A stretch of DNA of 64,000 bases from Nitrosomonas nitrosa (GCF_003051105.1 NZ_QAOO01000012.1:44920-108919); one strand, 5' to 3'. Positions 39,753 through 50,300 are shown, numbered from the stretch's first letter. Made by a program: numbers and translations. Notes: generated by a model from the sequence alone, not told the origin.

Positions 39753-40055
39753 TTATTTGGTTTCGCTATTTTCCAAAATATACTGAGCAAGCCCTTCGAC
39801 TGAGTCGCCCATGAGATTGGGAAAGGCGGGCATTGAAAAGCCTTTGCCGTTTCTGATTCTGTCGATGATGGCTTCTGTATTAGCCATGCTCGGGCTCAGC
39901 GCCATGACTTTGCCATTGACGGGAGTATGGCATTTCGCACAAGCCTCCTTGAAAATGATCTCAGGCGTTGCGCTAGCCTCAGGCATATATTTATCCCTTG
40001 AACAACCGCTCAATACGATTAGCGCACAAACCATCAACAAAGGTATTTTTCTCAT
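39753..40055 (-). CDS. Mono-haem c-type cytochrome lipoprotein, paralogue of 7583-7894
   Basis: 100 residues with lipobox LSGC at about 16-19, haem motif CAKCH and a distal MPAF segment. Aligned with the protein at 7583-7894 it shares the same order of features, for example MANTEAIIDRIRNG against MANKEAIINKVQTG, so the two are duplicates. Small envelope-anchored electron carrier by inference. Separate transcription unit ending at the terminator at 39640-39685. Confidence 0.88.
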   Translation of the reverse strand: MRKIPLLMVCALIVLSGCSRDKYMPEASATPEIIFKEACAKCHTPVNGKVMALSPSMANTEAIIDRIRNGKGFSMPAFPNLMGDSVEGLAQYILENSETK

Positions 40056-40155
40056 TCTTTTATACTCCAGGTTATTTCTTAATTAAATCGAATACAGGAT
40101 ACACCGGGACACAGTTTATCATAATGAGCATGCAAAATATCTTGCAATCAACCGC

Positions 40156-40184
40156 CCTGCTTATTAGCGGCGCTAATAAGCAGG
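40156..40184 (-). terminator. Strong stem-loop after the second antiporter operon
   Basis: CCTGCTTATTAGC (40156-40168) and GCTAATAAGCAGG (40172-40184) are perfectly complementary over 13 bp with a three-base loop. It lies 19 bases beyond the mrpG stop on the minus strand. No T-run follows, so it is a terminator or a 3'-end stabiliser by inference. Confidence 0.55.
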
Positions 40185-40202
40185 CAAATAATAAACTAAC
40201 AC

Positions 40203-40565
40203 TCAATCGTGCTGATCTTTACTGCTTTGGCGCTGAGGAGCTGTAGAATTAGTCTGTGATTCAGGTAATTTTGCCAGCGATGGCAGCTCGAGATGAAGTG
40301 CCGCTTTGCATAACATATGCGCACTTACCGGTGCGGTAATGAATAGAAACAGGGTGACCAGCACTTCATGCAGGCTGATGCTGTCTTCATGGAAGGTGAA
40401 GTAAAGCGTTGAAGCAACCAAGAGGCTGCCTACACCTAAAGTGGTTGCTTTGGTCGGACCGTGAATCCGAGTATAAAAATCCTGAAGTCTGGCTAATCCG
40501 AGCGATCCAATGAAGGTGAAGATTGCACCGGTCAGAATGAGGGCGGAAATGAAAAATTCAAGCAT
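40203..40565 (-). CDS. mrpG: Mrp antiporter subunit G
   Basis: 120 residues, three membrane helices, signature GSLGLARLQDFYTRIHGPTKATTLG near residues 20-44, and a hydrophilic tail of about 35 residues. Final gene of the canonical Mrp operon on the minus strand, four bases after subunit F. Not a close copy of the plus-strand subunit G. Confidence 0.9.
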   Translation of the reverse strand: MLEFFISALILTGAIFTFIGSLGLARLQDFYTRIHGPTKATTLGVGSLLVASTLYFTFHEDSISLHEVLVTLFLFITAPVSAHMLCKAALHLELPSLAKLPESQTNSTAPQRQSSKDQHD

Positions 40566-40569
40566 AATT

Positions 40570-40839
40570 TTATTCTATGATATCGCCACGTAACAAATAC
40601 TTGCAGGCCGCGACCGTGCCTACAAAACCCATCACAGCAATGAGTAAGGCAACCTCAAAATACAGTGCACTGGAAAGATGGATGCCTAATAATACCAATA
40701 ACGCAATCGTATTGATGTAGAGCGTATCAAGCGCAAGGATTCGATCAGGAAGACTTGGGCCGCGCAGCAAACGCCAAAAGCTCAATGCCACTGAGGCGGT
40801 GACTAGCATCAACGCGATAAAAAGCGCATAGCTCAGCAT
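40570..40839 (-). CDS. mrpF: Mrp antiporter subunit F
   Basis: 89 residues with three membrane helices and FWRLLRGPSLPDRILALDTLY as the MnhF signature. Overlaps the subunit E stop by seven bases; subunit G follows. Confidence 0.9.
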   Translation of the reverse strand: MLSYALFIALMLVTASVALSFWRLLRGPSLPDRILALDTLYINTIALLVLLGIHLSSALYFEVALLIAVMGFVGTVAACKYLLRGDIIE

Positions 40840-41324
40840 TGTTCAAAAATCTCCTTCAGTGGTTTTTCGTAGCGGAATTTGATCGTCGTAACGAGTTCGT
40901 CTGTATTGTTTAAATGGAGTGCATGCACCAATAAATAGCTGCGGTCGTCTGAGAGCCGCGCAGAAACGGTACCTGGCGTCAGTGAAATGACGTTCGCGAG
41001 AAAACTGATTGCTAAGTCTGATTTGAGTTCCAACGGTATGGAAACAAACGCAGGCTTGAGATTGCCGGGGCGGCCAAGGATAAGTCTTGCGACTGTGAAA
41101 TTGGCCAATACGATATCGATTAGTATGATGCATATAAAATGGAGTAAACGGACAGGGTGATGAATGCGCACTTCCTCTGGCCAAAATTGCGTAGTAATGA
41201 GTGGGATCATCCAGCCCAGCAGCAAACCCAGCACAATTTGTCCAGGGTGAAGGCTGTTGACGAGTAACAACCATATGCCTGCCAGGGTTAAAGTGAGCAG
41301 TGGATGGGGCAACAGACGACGCAT
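40833..41324 (-). CDS. mrpE: Mrp antiporter subunit E
   Basis: About 163 residues of the MnhE family: two N-terminal helices, then LELKSDLAISFLANVISLTPGTVSARL and a soluble C-terminal domain. ATG at 41324 is chosen because GGGAG lies just upstream and the family starts there (MRRLLPHPLLTL); the frame continues further into the subunit D gene. Four bases after subunit D. Confidence 0.88.
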   Translation of the reverse strand: MRRLLPHPLLTLTLAGIWLLLVNSLHPGQIVLGLLLGWMIPLITTQFWPEEVRIHHPVRLLHFICIILIDIVLANFTVARLILGRPGNLKPAFVSIPLELKSDLAISFLANVISLTPGTVSARLSDDRSYLLVHALHLNNTDELVTTIKFRYEKPLKEIFEQC

Positions 41325-41328
41325 CACG

Positions 41329-42849
41329 CTAATTTCTCCCAGTGAGGAGCACTGCCTCGATGTAGCGCGAGGGCTGCAAAAGTTGTTCGGCAGTAAAATG
41401 AAGGAATTGCGTAATCGTTCCACCCCAGATTACCAGAATCATACATAGGCTAAGCAGGCTGATAATGGGTAACAGTTCTTGATAAATTGTAGTGATACTT
41501 GCTGTATTTGAGAGAGGATTTGGTGGTTGCGCGCGATAAAACAACAGACTACCCGTGCGCGCAAGCGCGATCAAGCTTAGCAAGCTCGTTATCAAGACGA
41601 CACTCATAACCCAAGGCAGCGCGCTGTGTGCAAGGGAAGCATGCAAAATCATGAATTTTCCAATAAAACCGGATAGTGGGGGCAACCCTGCAAGTAGCAT
41701 AGCGGCTACAAAGAAAAGACCGCCCAATAGGCGTGCATGTGGAATGACTGGACCCACATCTAATCGATCTTCCCATTCGGCGCGGCGGATTGCGATCGAA
41801 TTGGCTAACAGAAAGAAAGCTGCGGTCGCAAAGGTTGAATGTGGCAGATAAAAAAGCCCCGCAGCAATGCTTGCTTGTGTGTTCAGGCCAAATGCGGTCA
41901 ACAGTGTGCCAACGGACGCCACCACTAAAAAGGCGATTTGTTGCCGTAAGTGTGTACTGGCAACTACTCCCAACATGCCCACCAACAATGTAATCAGTGC
42001 CAGCGGAAGTAGCCAGCCCTCGATCAAATGGGCGCTCAATCCTGCTTCTGCACCAAAGATAAGCGTATAAATTCGCAAGATGCTATAAGCACCTACTTTG
42101 GTCATGATCGCAAACAGTGCTGCAATGGGTGCGGATGTATGGGCATAAGCCGAGGGTAGCCATAAATGCAATGGCACAAGCGCCGCCTTAAGTGCGAATA
42201 CGCTGAATAGCAATAATCCTGCAACTTGAACTAAGGCGACATCTTCAGCCGGAAGGTGCGCCAGCTTGATAGCTAAATCGGCCATGTTGAGCGTGCCCAG
42301 TGTGCCATACAGAATACCGACTGCAAATAAGAACAGCGTGGAGCCAACCAAGTTGATGACGACAAAATGTAAACCCGCTTTTGTGCGTAAACGCCCGCCA
42401 CCATGAAGGAGCAAACTATAGGATGCGATCAACAGGATTTCGAAAAATACGAACAGATTGAATAAATCGCCCGTCAAGAAAGCGCCATTCAACCCGAATA
42501 ACTGTAGTTGAAAAAGGACATGAAAATGCCTGCCAGCCTGTTCCGTAATGGGAATGGCGTAAAACATCGCAAACAAGGAAAGGAGTGCGGTGATTAGCAA
42601 CATCCAGGCGGCTAACCGATCAGCTACCAGAATAATGCCATAAGGTGCTGACCAGTCACCTAATGCATAAACCAGAATATCACCATGACTGACAGCTGAT
42701 AGAATCTGGAAAGCCAGAAAAATTTGAGTGACGATAGAGATAATGCTTAATCCACGCTCAAGCAACTGATTGCGCTGTCGTAACAACAAAAGTATGATGC
42801 CCGCCGCAAGCGGCAATAGAACCGGAAAAATGATGAGATGTGTCATCAT
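41329..42849 (-). CDS. mrpD: Mrp antiporter subunit D (NuoM/N-like)
   Basis: 506-residue proton-conducting transporter protein. TM5 Glu in LFVFFEILLIASYSLL, TM7 Lys in FALKAALVPLHLWLPSAY, and IMTKVGAYSILRI. Overlaps subunit C by four bases. In Mrp complexes MrpD handles the proton path opposite to MrpA. Residues look complete. Confidence 0.93.
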   Translation of the reverse strand: MMTHLIIFPVLLPLAAGIILLLLRQRNQLLERGLSIISIVTQIFLAFQILSAVSHGDILVYALGDWSAPYGIILVADRLAAWMLLITALLSLFAMFYAIPITEQAGRHFHVLFQLQLFGLNGAFLTGDLFNLFVFFEILLIASYSLLLHGGGRLRTKAGLHFVVINLVGSTLFLFAVGILYGTLGTLNMADLAIKLAHLPAEDVALVQVAGLLLFSVFALKAALVPLHLWLPSAYAHTSAPIAALFAIMTKVGAYSILRIYTLIFGAEAGLSAHLIEGWLLPLALITLLVGMLGVVASTHLRQQIAFLVVASVGTLLTAFGLNTQASIAAGLFYLPHSTFATAAFFLLANSIAIRRAEWEDRLDVGPVIPHARLLGGLFFVAAMLLAGLPPLSGFIGKFMILHASLAHSALPWVMSVVLITSLLSLIALARTGSLLFYRAQPPNPLSNTASITTIYQELLPIISLLSLCMILVIWGGTITQFLHFTAEQLLQPSRYIEAVLLTGRN

Positions 42850-43175
42850 GGCTTATGGATTCCGTCTACGTGGTCGTTGCCCAATTCTTTATATGTCTTG
42901 AGTGCCAGCACGATTACAAAAGCAGTCATGGCAAAGCTAATCACAATAGCAGTCAGCACCAATGCCTGGGGCAATGGATCGGTATAGCCATTCGTGCCAT
43001 CCACAATAATGGGCGGGGTGCCGATCACAAGTCGTCCCATGACAAGTAAAAACAAATTGGCAGCATAAGACAGCAAGGTGAGTCCCAGTACAACCGGGAA
43101 AGTGCGCCCGCGGAGCGACAAATAAACGCCACATGCGGTGAGCACACCAATAATCAGTGAAATAAGTGCTTCCAT
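42846..43175 (-). CDS. mrpC: Mrp antiporter subunit C (NuoK-like)
   Basis: 109 residues, three membrane helices, with VYLSLRGRTFPVVLGLTLLSYAANLFLLVMG and the TMR GTNGYTDPLPQALVLTAIVISFAMTAF that identify MnhC. Overlaps the AB fusion gene by one base and subunit D by four. Confidence 0.93.
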   Translation of the reverse strand: MEALISLIIGVLTACGVYLSLRGRTFPVVLGLTLLSYAANLFLLVMGRLVIGTPPIIVDGTNGYTDPLPQALVLTAIVISFAMTAFVIVLALKTYKELGNDHVDGIHKP

Positions 43176-45979
43176 TAATGTATTTTATGACGAATTTTTG
43201 TATTGTGGCTCGAATTGTGTACCAACCCAAGGTTGACAATGATGAGCAAAGTAACGCCCACCACCACTAAATATACGCCCAAATCGAACACCATGGCTGA
43301 AGCGAGTTCGAATTCGCCGACTAATGGCCAATCAAGATGACCAAATGTGGAAGTCAGGAAAGGGTAGCCGAATAACCAGCTTCCTAGTCCTGTTGTCGCT
43401 GCAAACATCAGGCCGATCGCAATGATAGTATGCATGTCAAACGGGAACCGTGTTTGCGTCCAGGTGGTGCCATTCGCTAGATATTGTGTAATAAAGGCAA
43501 CTGCCGTGATAAGCCCCGCAATAAATCCACCCCCTGGCAGATTGTGTCCACGTAACAGGATAAAAATAGCCACCAGCAAGGCCAGTGGTAACACAATGCG
43601 TGTGAGTGAAGCCATGATCAAAGGATGCTTGTCTTCGTCCCAAGAACGCTTGAAGGTATCATGGCTTGGTCCTTTCAGCTGAAGGTGCTCGAGCATTGCA
43701 TAAATGCCCAATCCAGCCAATGCCATTACCGTAATTTCGCCTAGCGTATCATAGCCACGGAAATCGACCAGAATCACGTTAACTACATTGTGGCCGCCTC
43801 CCCCCGGTACACTTTGTGTCAAAAAATAATCAGCGATTGTTTCATAAGGTCGCGTCAGTACGGCCCAGGCCAACGATGCGATTCCACCGCCAGCCAGTAC
43901 TGCCAGCAATACGTCACGGCCGCGCCGAAACGGCTTCGATTCTACGGGTGTGTACTGAGGTAAGAAATACAGTGCCAACAAGATCAATACAATCGTGACA
44001 ACTTCTACCGAGAGTTGCGTGAGCGCAAGATCGGGTGCTGAGAATTTGGCAAAAATCAAAGCTACGCCCAGGCCAACGGTGCCGATCATGATCAAAGAAA
44101 CAAAACGTTGTCGGTGAAGGATTGCGGTACCCATAGCCGCTGCGATGATAATAAGGGCGACCACGAAACTTACACCGTCGATCGGTAGCTGCTCGCGCTC
44201 GCCTATGAGTGCGGTATTCCCTGTCATGAAACTTGCCGTGCCAAGCAAAACCGCAAATAAAATCAAACAGAAAACCATTCTTTGCAAGGAGTCAATGTGA
44301 AGCAGGCGGGTAAACGATCGAGAAACAAAAAACATGCCTTCTAGCAGGAAATGGTAAAACTCTTTCATGCCAGGCCTCTCGCGTGCATGTGTTCGCAAGG
44401 ACAAAAAAGCGCTGAATCCAAAATAGACACCCACGCCCCCTAGCAAAGCAATGACGCTCATCCAGAAAGCAGGATTGAATCCGTGCCAAATGGCAAGATC
44501 ATATTCTGGGAGGGGTGCCTGCAGAACGGCGCCGGATGCGATCGAGAGTATTGGAGCGACCGTCAGTGCGGGTAGCATTCCTACCAGTAAGCACAGCGCT
44601 ACCAATATTTCTACCGGAATTTTCATCCAACGAGGGGGCTCATGTGGAGTTTTGGGTAAATCGACTGGTGGGCCATCAAAAAAAACGTTGTGAATGAATC
44701 GCAACGAATAGGCCACGGCGAAAATACCCGCCAAGGTAGCGCCTGCCGGCATCAACCATCCCCATGTCTGATCCATGCCATGCAAGGTTTCCATAAAAAA
44801 CATCTCTTTGGATAGGAACCCGTTCAGCAGAGGAACGCCTGCCATTGCAGCGGCGGCAACGATGGCCAGCATCGCAGTATGCGGCATGAAAGCCCACAGC
44901 CCTCTGAGCCGTCGCATGTCACGTGTACCCGCTTCATGATCGATAATACCTGCTGCCATGAACAAAGAGGCTTTGAAAGTAGCGTGATTGATGATATGAA
45001 AGACGCCTGCAACGGCAGCCATCGGCGTGCCGATACCAAACAACAGCGTCACCAATCCGAGGTGACTGATCGTAGAATAAGCGAGCAGACCTTTAAGGTC
45101 ATGTTTCCACAAAGCGATGTAAGCACCGACTAGCAGGGTAAGGAGGCCAGTTACACTGACCAACCAAAACCATTCCGCTGTCCCTGATAACGCAGGAAAC
45201 AGTCGCGCCAGCAAAAATACGCCCGCCTTGACCATGGTGGCGGAATGCAAGTAGGCCGATACCGGGGTGGGTGCGGCCATCGCGTTGGGCAGCCAGAAAT
45301 GAAAGGGAAATTGTGCTGATTTCGTGAACGCTCCCAGTAGCACCAGGATCAACATCGGTTGATAAAGTGAGTGGTTACGGATGATTTCACCTGACTGTAG
45401 GATAACGGAGAGTTCATAACTACCGGTGATTTCTCCAAGCAACAGGCAACCTCCTAGTAATGCCAATCCGCCTGCACCTGTGATCGTCAGCGCCATGCGC
45501 GCACCACTGCGTGATTCGTGGCGATGCTGCCAGTAACTGATCAGCAAGAAGGAAGAAAGACTCGTCAATTCCCAAAAAATCAGGAGTTGAATGATATTCT
45601 CAGAGAGCACGATACCCAGCATGGAGCCCATGAATAGCAGCAAATAGGCGTAAAAGCGCCCCATGTCATCCTGGGTGGACAAGTAGTAGCGTGCATACAG
45701 AATGATAAGCAGGCCGATGACCAGTATCAGCAGTGCAAATAACAACCCTAGGCCATCCAGCCGGAAGACCAGATCGAGCCCGATCAAAGGCATCCAGCTC
45801 AAACGCTGAATAAGGACTTCTCCAGAGAATACATCGATCAAGCCGGGGATAAGCAATGAAATGGCGCATAGCGCAACAACCCCTGCGGCCCAAGCAGCAT
45901 GCAATCGGCCAAATTTAGAGACACCCGCTGCAATCGGTGCCCCTATAAATGGCAATAAAACGATGATTAACAAATTCAT
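43175..45979 (-). CDS. mrpA: Mrp antiporter subunit A, with fused B domain
   Basis: 934 residues. The N-terminal NuoL-like part has TM5 Glu in LLIFWELTSLSSFLLIS and Lys in TKSAQFPFHFWLPNAMAAPTPVSAYLHSATMVKAGVFLL region. After about residue 590 come MbhD- and MbhE-like segments (KFSAPDLALTQLSVEVVTIV, LVDFRGYDTLGEITVMALAG) and then an MnhB domain (LRGHNLPGGGFIAGLI). This is the A/B fusion found in many proteobacteria. First gene of the operon on the minus strand. Works as a Na+(K+)/H+ antiporter core. Confidence 0.94.
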   Translation of the reverse strand: MNLLIIVLLPFIGAPIAAGVSKFGRLHAAWAAGVVALCAISLLIPGLIDVFSGEVLIQRLSWMPLIGLDLVFRLDGLGLLFALLILVIGLLIILYARYYLSTQDDMGRFYAYLLLFMGSMLGIVLSENIIQLLIFWELTSLSSFLLISYWQHRHESRSGARMALTITGAGGLALLGGCLLLGEITGSYELSVILQSGEIIRNHSLYQPMLILVLLGAFTKSAQFPFHFWLPNAMAAPTPVSAYLHSATMVKAGVFLLARLFPALSGTAEWFWLVSVTGLLTLLVGAYIALWKHDLKGLLAYSTISHLGLVTLLFGIGTPMAAVAGVFHIINHATFKASLFMAAGIIDHEAGTRDMRRLRGLWAFMPHTAMLAIVAAAAMAGVPLLNGFLSKEMFFMETLHGMDQTWGWLMPAGATLAGIFAVAYSLRFIHNVFFDGPPVDLPKTPHEPPRWMKIPVEILVALCLLVGMLPALTVAPILSIASGAVLQAPLPEYDLAIWHGFNPAFWMSVIALLGGVGVYFGFSAFLSLRTHARERPGMKEFYHFLLEGMFFVSRSFTRLLHIDSLQRMVFCLILFAVLLGTASFMTGNTALIGEREQLPIDGVSFVVALIIIAAAMGTAILHRQRFVSLIMIGTVGLGVALIFAKFSAPDLALTQLSVEVVTIVLILLALYFLPQYTPVESKPFRRGRDVLLAVLAGGGIASLAWAVLTRPYETIADYFLTQSVPGGGGHNVVNVILVDFRGYDTLGEITVMALAGLGIYAMLEHLQLKGPSHDTFKRSWDEDKHPLIMASLTRIVLPLALLVAIFILLRGHNLPGGGFIAGLITAVAFITQYLANGTTWTQTRFPFDMHTIIAIGLMFAATTGLGSWLFGYPFLTSTFGHLDWPLVGEFELASAMVFDLGVYLVVVGVTLLIIVNLGLVHNSSHNTKIRHKIH

Positions 45980-46067
45980 GAGAATGGTAACTTTATCGGT
46001 TAGGCAGTGAAGCAGCCAATCACTTCACTGGCTTCTATTTTTTTAGCGTCAGCAAATTGTCATGATT

Positions 46068-46526
46068 TCAAAATTTTTGGGCGGGAACACCCGTATCCCT
46101 GACCGGTACGCGCCAGATAAATATCGCCAGCACGATTGCCAGTGAAAACAACATGAGCTTAAGCCAATATGATGACACGATTAGAATAGAACTGCCAAAC
46201 GACAAAGCCATCATCAAATAAGCCCAGCGTTTGACACGGCGAGGTATGCTGCGATGGGCAGACCATTCGTAAATGATGGGGCCCGCAATACGGTGGTTGA
46301 GTAAGTAGACATGGAAACGTTCAGAGCTTCGCGCAAAACATCCTGCTGCGAGCAAGATGAAGGGTGTAGTAGGGAGAATGGGGAGGAAAATTCCAAGAAT
46401 TCCCATTAGTAATGCCGTGAGGCCGATCCCAAAGTAGATCCAGCGCATCATGAGGGAGTTATGCAGTCTCAGGACATGGACACTTTCTTCGTTCTGATTC
46501 GTTTGTTCGTTGATTTGCATCGGCAA
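46068..46526 (-). CDS. DUF454 (YbaN-like) membrane protein
   Basis: 152 residues, with three membrane helices. The segment GILGIFLPILPTTPFILLAAGCFARSSERFH is the DUF454 hallmark. Function unknown in the family. Lies 88 bases upstream of mrpA on the same strand; a perfect 8-bp hairpin (46005-46030) sits between them. Confidence 0.85.
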   Translation of the reverse strand: MPMQINEQTNQNEESVHVLRLHNSLMMRWIYFGIGLTALLMGILGIFLPILPTTPFILLAAGCFARSSERFHVYLLNHRIAGPIIYEWSAHRSIPRRVKRWAYLMMALSFGSSILIVSSYWLKLMLFSLAIVLAIFIWRVPVRDTGVPAQKF

Positions 46527-46680
46527 TGATCGGGTTGTTAAGGACTGAAGAAATTAATATCAAATAAATAGACAACAAGAAATAAAGAAACGATCCTGGA
46601 ATGAGCAGGTAAATCTTGCGTTCTTTGTTGCGCTATTTAGGGTTACTAAAATCGGAAGCATTATCTGCCTATCCGCCGTG

Positions 46681-46718
46681 ATGCAATCATGATTGCATGA
46701 TAACGCGTATAATACGCG
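46681..46718 (+). promoter_or_regulatory. Two perfect palindromes overlapping the likely FKBP promoter
   Basis: ATGCAATCATGATTGCAT (46681-46698) is a perfect 18-bp palindrome. CGCGTATAATACGCG (46704-46718) is a second perfect one and contains TATAAT at 46708-46713, a likely -10 for the FKBP gene at 46770. The first palindrome occupies the -35 side, a classic operator position. The binder is unknown. Confidence 0.55.
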
Positions 46719-46769
46719 AAGGAATTTATTTTTGATCATCCTTTCAATCATTTGTCTTTTGAGGTTTTT

Positions 46770-47237
46770 ATGCTTAAAACAAACGTTTTATTGAGCCTAG
46801 GTGTTCTTCTGCTGGGCTTTTTGTTATTACCTTTAAATGTTATCGCCTATAAGGAGCATGCCGTGCAACCCCATGCAGCAACGTCAGAAGTCACCGAGCT
46901 ACAAAAAATTGATGTTAAAGTAGGGGCTGGCGAGGAGGCCGAGGTGGGGAAAACAGTGAGTGTTCATTATACGGGCTGGTTATATGATGAAAATGCTGCT
47001 GACAAAAAAGGTAGAAAATTTGATAGCTCACGTGATCGCGGTGATCCCTTTTCGTTTTGGCTGGGGTCGGGACGCGTTATCAAAGGGTGGGATCAGGGCG
47101 TATTGGGAATGAAAGTCGGCGGACAACGTACATTAATTATTCCACCTCATATGGCTTACGGCGCGCACGGTGCGGGTAATGTAATCCCACCCAATGCTGC
47201 GCTGATTTTCGATGTTGAATTGATCGGCTTGCAGTAA
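46770..47237 (+). CDS. Exported FKBP-type peptidyl-prolyl isomerase
   Basis: About 155 residues. ATG at 46770 is chosen since TGAGGT lies five bases upstream and a signal peptide begins at once ([20 protein letters not shown]). The FKBP domain covers about 45-155 with [45 protein letters not shown] region and [13 protein letters not shown]. Periplasmic folding helper by inference. Its promoter region contains two palindromes. Confidence 0.9.
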   Translation: MLKTNVLLSLGVLLLGFLLLPLNVIAYKEHAVQPHAATSEVTELQKIDVKVGAGEEAEVGKTVSVHYTGWLYDENAADKKGRKFDSSRDRGDPFSFWLGSGRVIKGWDQGVLGMKVGGQRTLIIPPHMAYGAHGAGNVIPPNAALIFDVELIGLQ

Positions 47238-47374
47238 GGCTAACAGTATATTTTTGACTGGCCGTTTTTAGTTAAACGCTACCATCGGGGTGCAGACAGC
47301 GCTTCCTGCACCCGGTAACAGATGCTTTAAGCGTTATTAGCTTCCAGCAAGCTCGTTTTCGAGGATGAGGTAGC

Positions 47375-50300
47375 ATGGAAACTTCTTCAGTTTCACCCAA
47401 GGTCAAACGTCATTTCGTGACACGCAAGCGTCTTGCAATCAGCTTGGGTGTTATCATCCTGGCCATCGCAATATTTGGGTTGCTTGGCTATTATTGGCTA
47501 CCTGGCTATGCCAAGACCCAGATAGAAACCATTTTATCCGGCAAACTGAATCGATCGGTCACCATTGATTCTATTGCTATTCAGCCCTATACCTTGGAGT
47601 TGACCGTTCTCGGTTTTCAAATAGCGGAGAAAAATGACGCTGGCAGCACTTTTTTTGCGTTCGATCGTTTGTATATTGATGTGAGCATCGAATCAGTCAG
47701 GCATCTTGCACCAGTTGTCAGGGCGGTTACTTTGACGACTCCACGATTGCGCCTTGTGCGTGAAGACACGCACCGTTTCAATATTTCCGATCTGATCGAA
47801 CAATTCAAATCCCAGCCAGAAGATCCGGTTGAAGAGTCATCACGCGAAGCGCTTTTTTCAGTCAGTAACATCAGTATTCAAGGCGGTGCTATCGAGTTTG
47901 AGGATCGACTCAAAAATAGCCGGCAGGATATCGAAGCGATCAATCTAAACATACCTTTTATTACCAATTTTGAGAGTGCGCAAATTCATTGGGTTGAACC
48001 GCATCTCAGCGCTCATGTCAATGGCGCTCCCTTGGCGTTGGAAGGCAAACTACGCCCTTTTGCCGATAGGCGAGAAGCCACCCTGTCCCTTAAGTTTAAC
48101 GATATCGATTTGACCGATATCGATGAGTATTCGCCGATTCCGAGAGGCATACGCTTGCTTGCGGGGAGTGCTGACAGTGATTTATTGCTGACTTTTGCGC
48201 AAGCCGTGAATGAGGCGCCCAGTATTCACTTGTCCGGTCAAGTTGCGCTTAAAGAGCTGATTGTTGAAAATAAAGCAGTCAAGGCGCCCTATCGAATGAT
48301 GCTGAATCGGTTTGATGTGACATTGCAGGAAGCGGTGTTGACCGAACCCAGGCCGATACAAACAGCGATAAAACTGGCGGGGTTGACGCTCGCCCAGCTC
48401 GATGAAGCAGAATCGTCGATTCAGCTTCCCGAATTGGACATAGAAGTGATCAGCGTGGATCGAGCACAGCAACATATCGCATTTGGTCCAGTTATTCTGG
48501 ACGGAGTCAATGCACGGGTGCGTCGTCAAGCCGATGGTCGACTCGATTTGCTCGATTTATTCGCTCCGGTAGCGGTGTCTGTGGATCATTCCATGAGCAC
48601 GGTATCTCCTCCATCGAGTGGTTACAAACAGCTTCCTTCAACAATGATTCCGCTGCCGGACAAAAAGCCAATTCAAGCGACCAACCTTCCGCGCAAAACC
48701 TTTCCGTTAGATGATACGCCTTCGGCGCAGGCAGCGGTTCCCCTCCCAAATCACAAGCCTTCGATAACAAGCGCCAATCTGCAAACCACAGAATCTGAGC
48801 AGGGCGAAAAGATCGTTTCAGATGATAGGGTTGAAGCTGAGAATAGCAAAGCTTGGACGGTCCATATTGATCAGATGATATTGAAAGGAGGTGCACTCCA
48901 CTTCGAGGATCACACGCTTGCCAAGCCTGTGCCCATGACAATCGAGTCACTGGACCTAACCATTGATAATATCAATCTGAGTGGAAGCGAGCCACTGGAT
49001 CTCAGTCTCAAGGCAAATGTGAATCAGCGAGGCAGTATTGAGGCGCGGGGTGCATTTTCTTGGGCGCCTTTGATGGCTGATTTCGCATTTGATCTCAAGC
49101 AGATCGATTTAGTCCCGTTGCAAGGCTGGGGGAGTGACCAATTGAATGCGCTTATCAGCCGTGGTGACCTGTCTTTCCAGGGCAACGTCAATCTGGAGGG
49201 GGAGCCGCTCAAGGTGACGCTGAGTGGTAAGAGTCAGTTGACTGACTTTAACGTGCTCGATAAAACAGCCCGAGCAAATGAATTATTGCGCTGGAAAAGT
49301 ATCGGGCTCGCGGGTATCCAGTTTGTCAATGAGCCATTGCGCGTTGCAGTGGCGTCCGTTGATCTTGCTGATTTTTATGCGCGTGTGATTTTACTGCCGA
49401 ATAAAAAGCTTAATCTTCATAGCCTCGTTCGCCAGGAAGAGGTTGCGCCAACAGAAGCCGCTGCTTCGACTGAGCCGGCCAGCCAACCCAATCAGACTGA
49501 TTCTTCTGCTAAAGCACCGTTACCCGTTTATATTGATAAAGTCGTTTTGCGCAATGGCCGCATCAATTTTGCCGATCAATTCATCAAGCCTCACTATCGT
49601 GCTAATCTGACCGGCCTCAAAGGGCAAATCGGGCCTCTTCATCCAGGAAAATCAGGGAAAATCGATCTTCGGGGATCGTTCGACCGTTCAGCGCCGTTAC
49701 ATATCTCAGGGACGATCGAGCCTTTCAGCGGAGAACTTTTTCTTGATATCATGTCAACCGTGTCAGGGATTGATTTGCCTACGTTTAGCCCTTATTCGGG
49801 GAGATATCTTGGCTATGTCATCGAAAAAGGAAAACTCTCTTTTGATGTTAATTATCATGTCGAGAAAGGCGAGTTGAAAGCAAAAAACAATATCTTTCTC
49901 GATCAACTTGATTTGGGAGAGGAAATAGAAAGCCCTGATGCAGCGTCATTACCCATAAAGCTTGCTATCTCGTTGCTCAAGAATCGGCGGGGTGAAATCG
50001 ATATCCGCTTGCCGCTCAGCGGATCAATCAACGATCCTCAATTCAGTATCACGGGAATTATCTGGGAAGCATTCGTAAATCTGATCACCAAAGCCATTAC
50101 GGCGCCGTTTGCTTTACTAGGGTCGTTGCTGGATGAAGGCGAGCAGTTATCAGAAGTTACGTTCCCGGTGGGCTATGCCACTATTGAGCCTGAGGCGGAG
50201 AAACGTTTGCAGGTGCTGTCAGAAGCCTTGAATGATCGCCCTGCACTCAAACTGGAAATAACGGGGTTTGCGGATCCGGCCAACGACCATGATGCGCTGA

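Noticed and set aside
46005..46030. Perfect 8-bp hairpin with a T-run on the plus strand between DUF454 and mrpA
   Set aside because: Both genes run on the minus strand, where the T-run is on the wrong side; no plus-strand transcript needs a terminator here.
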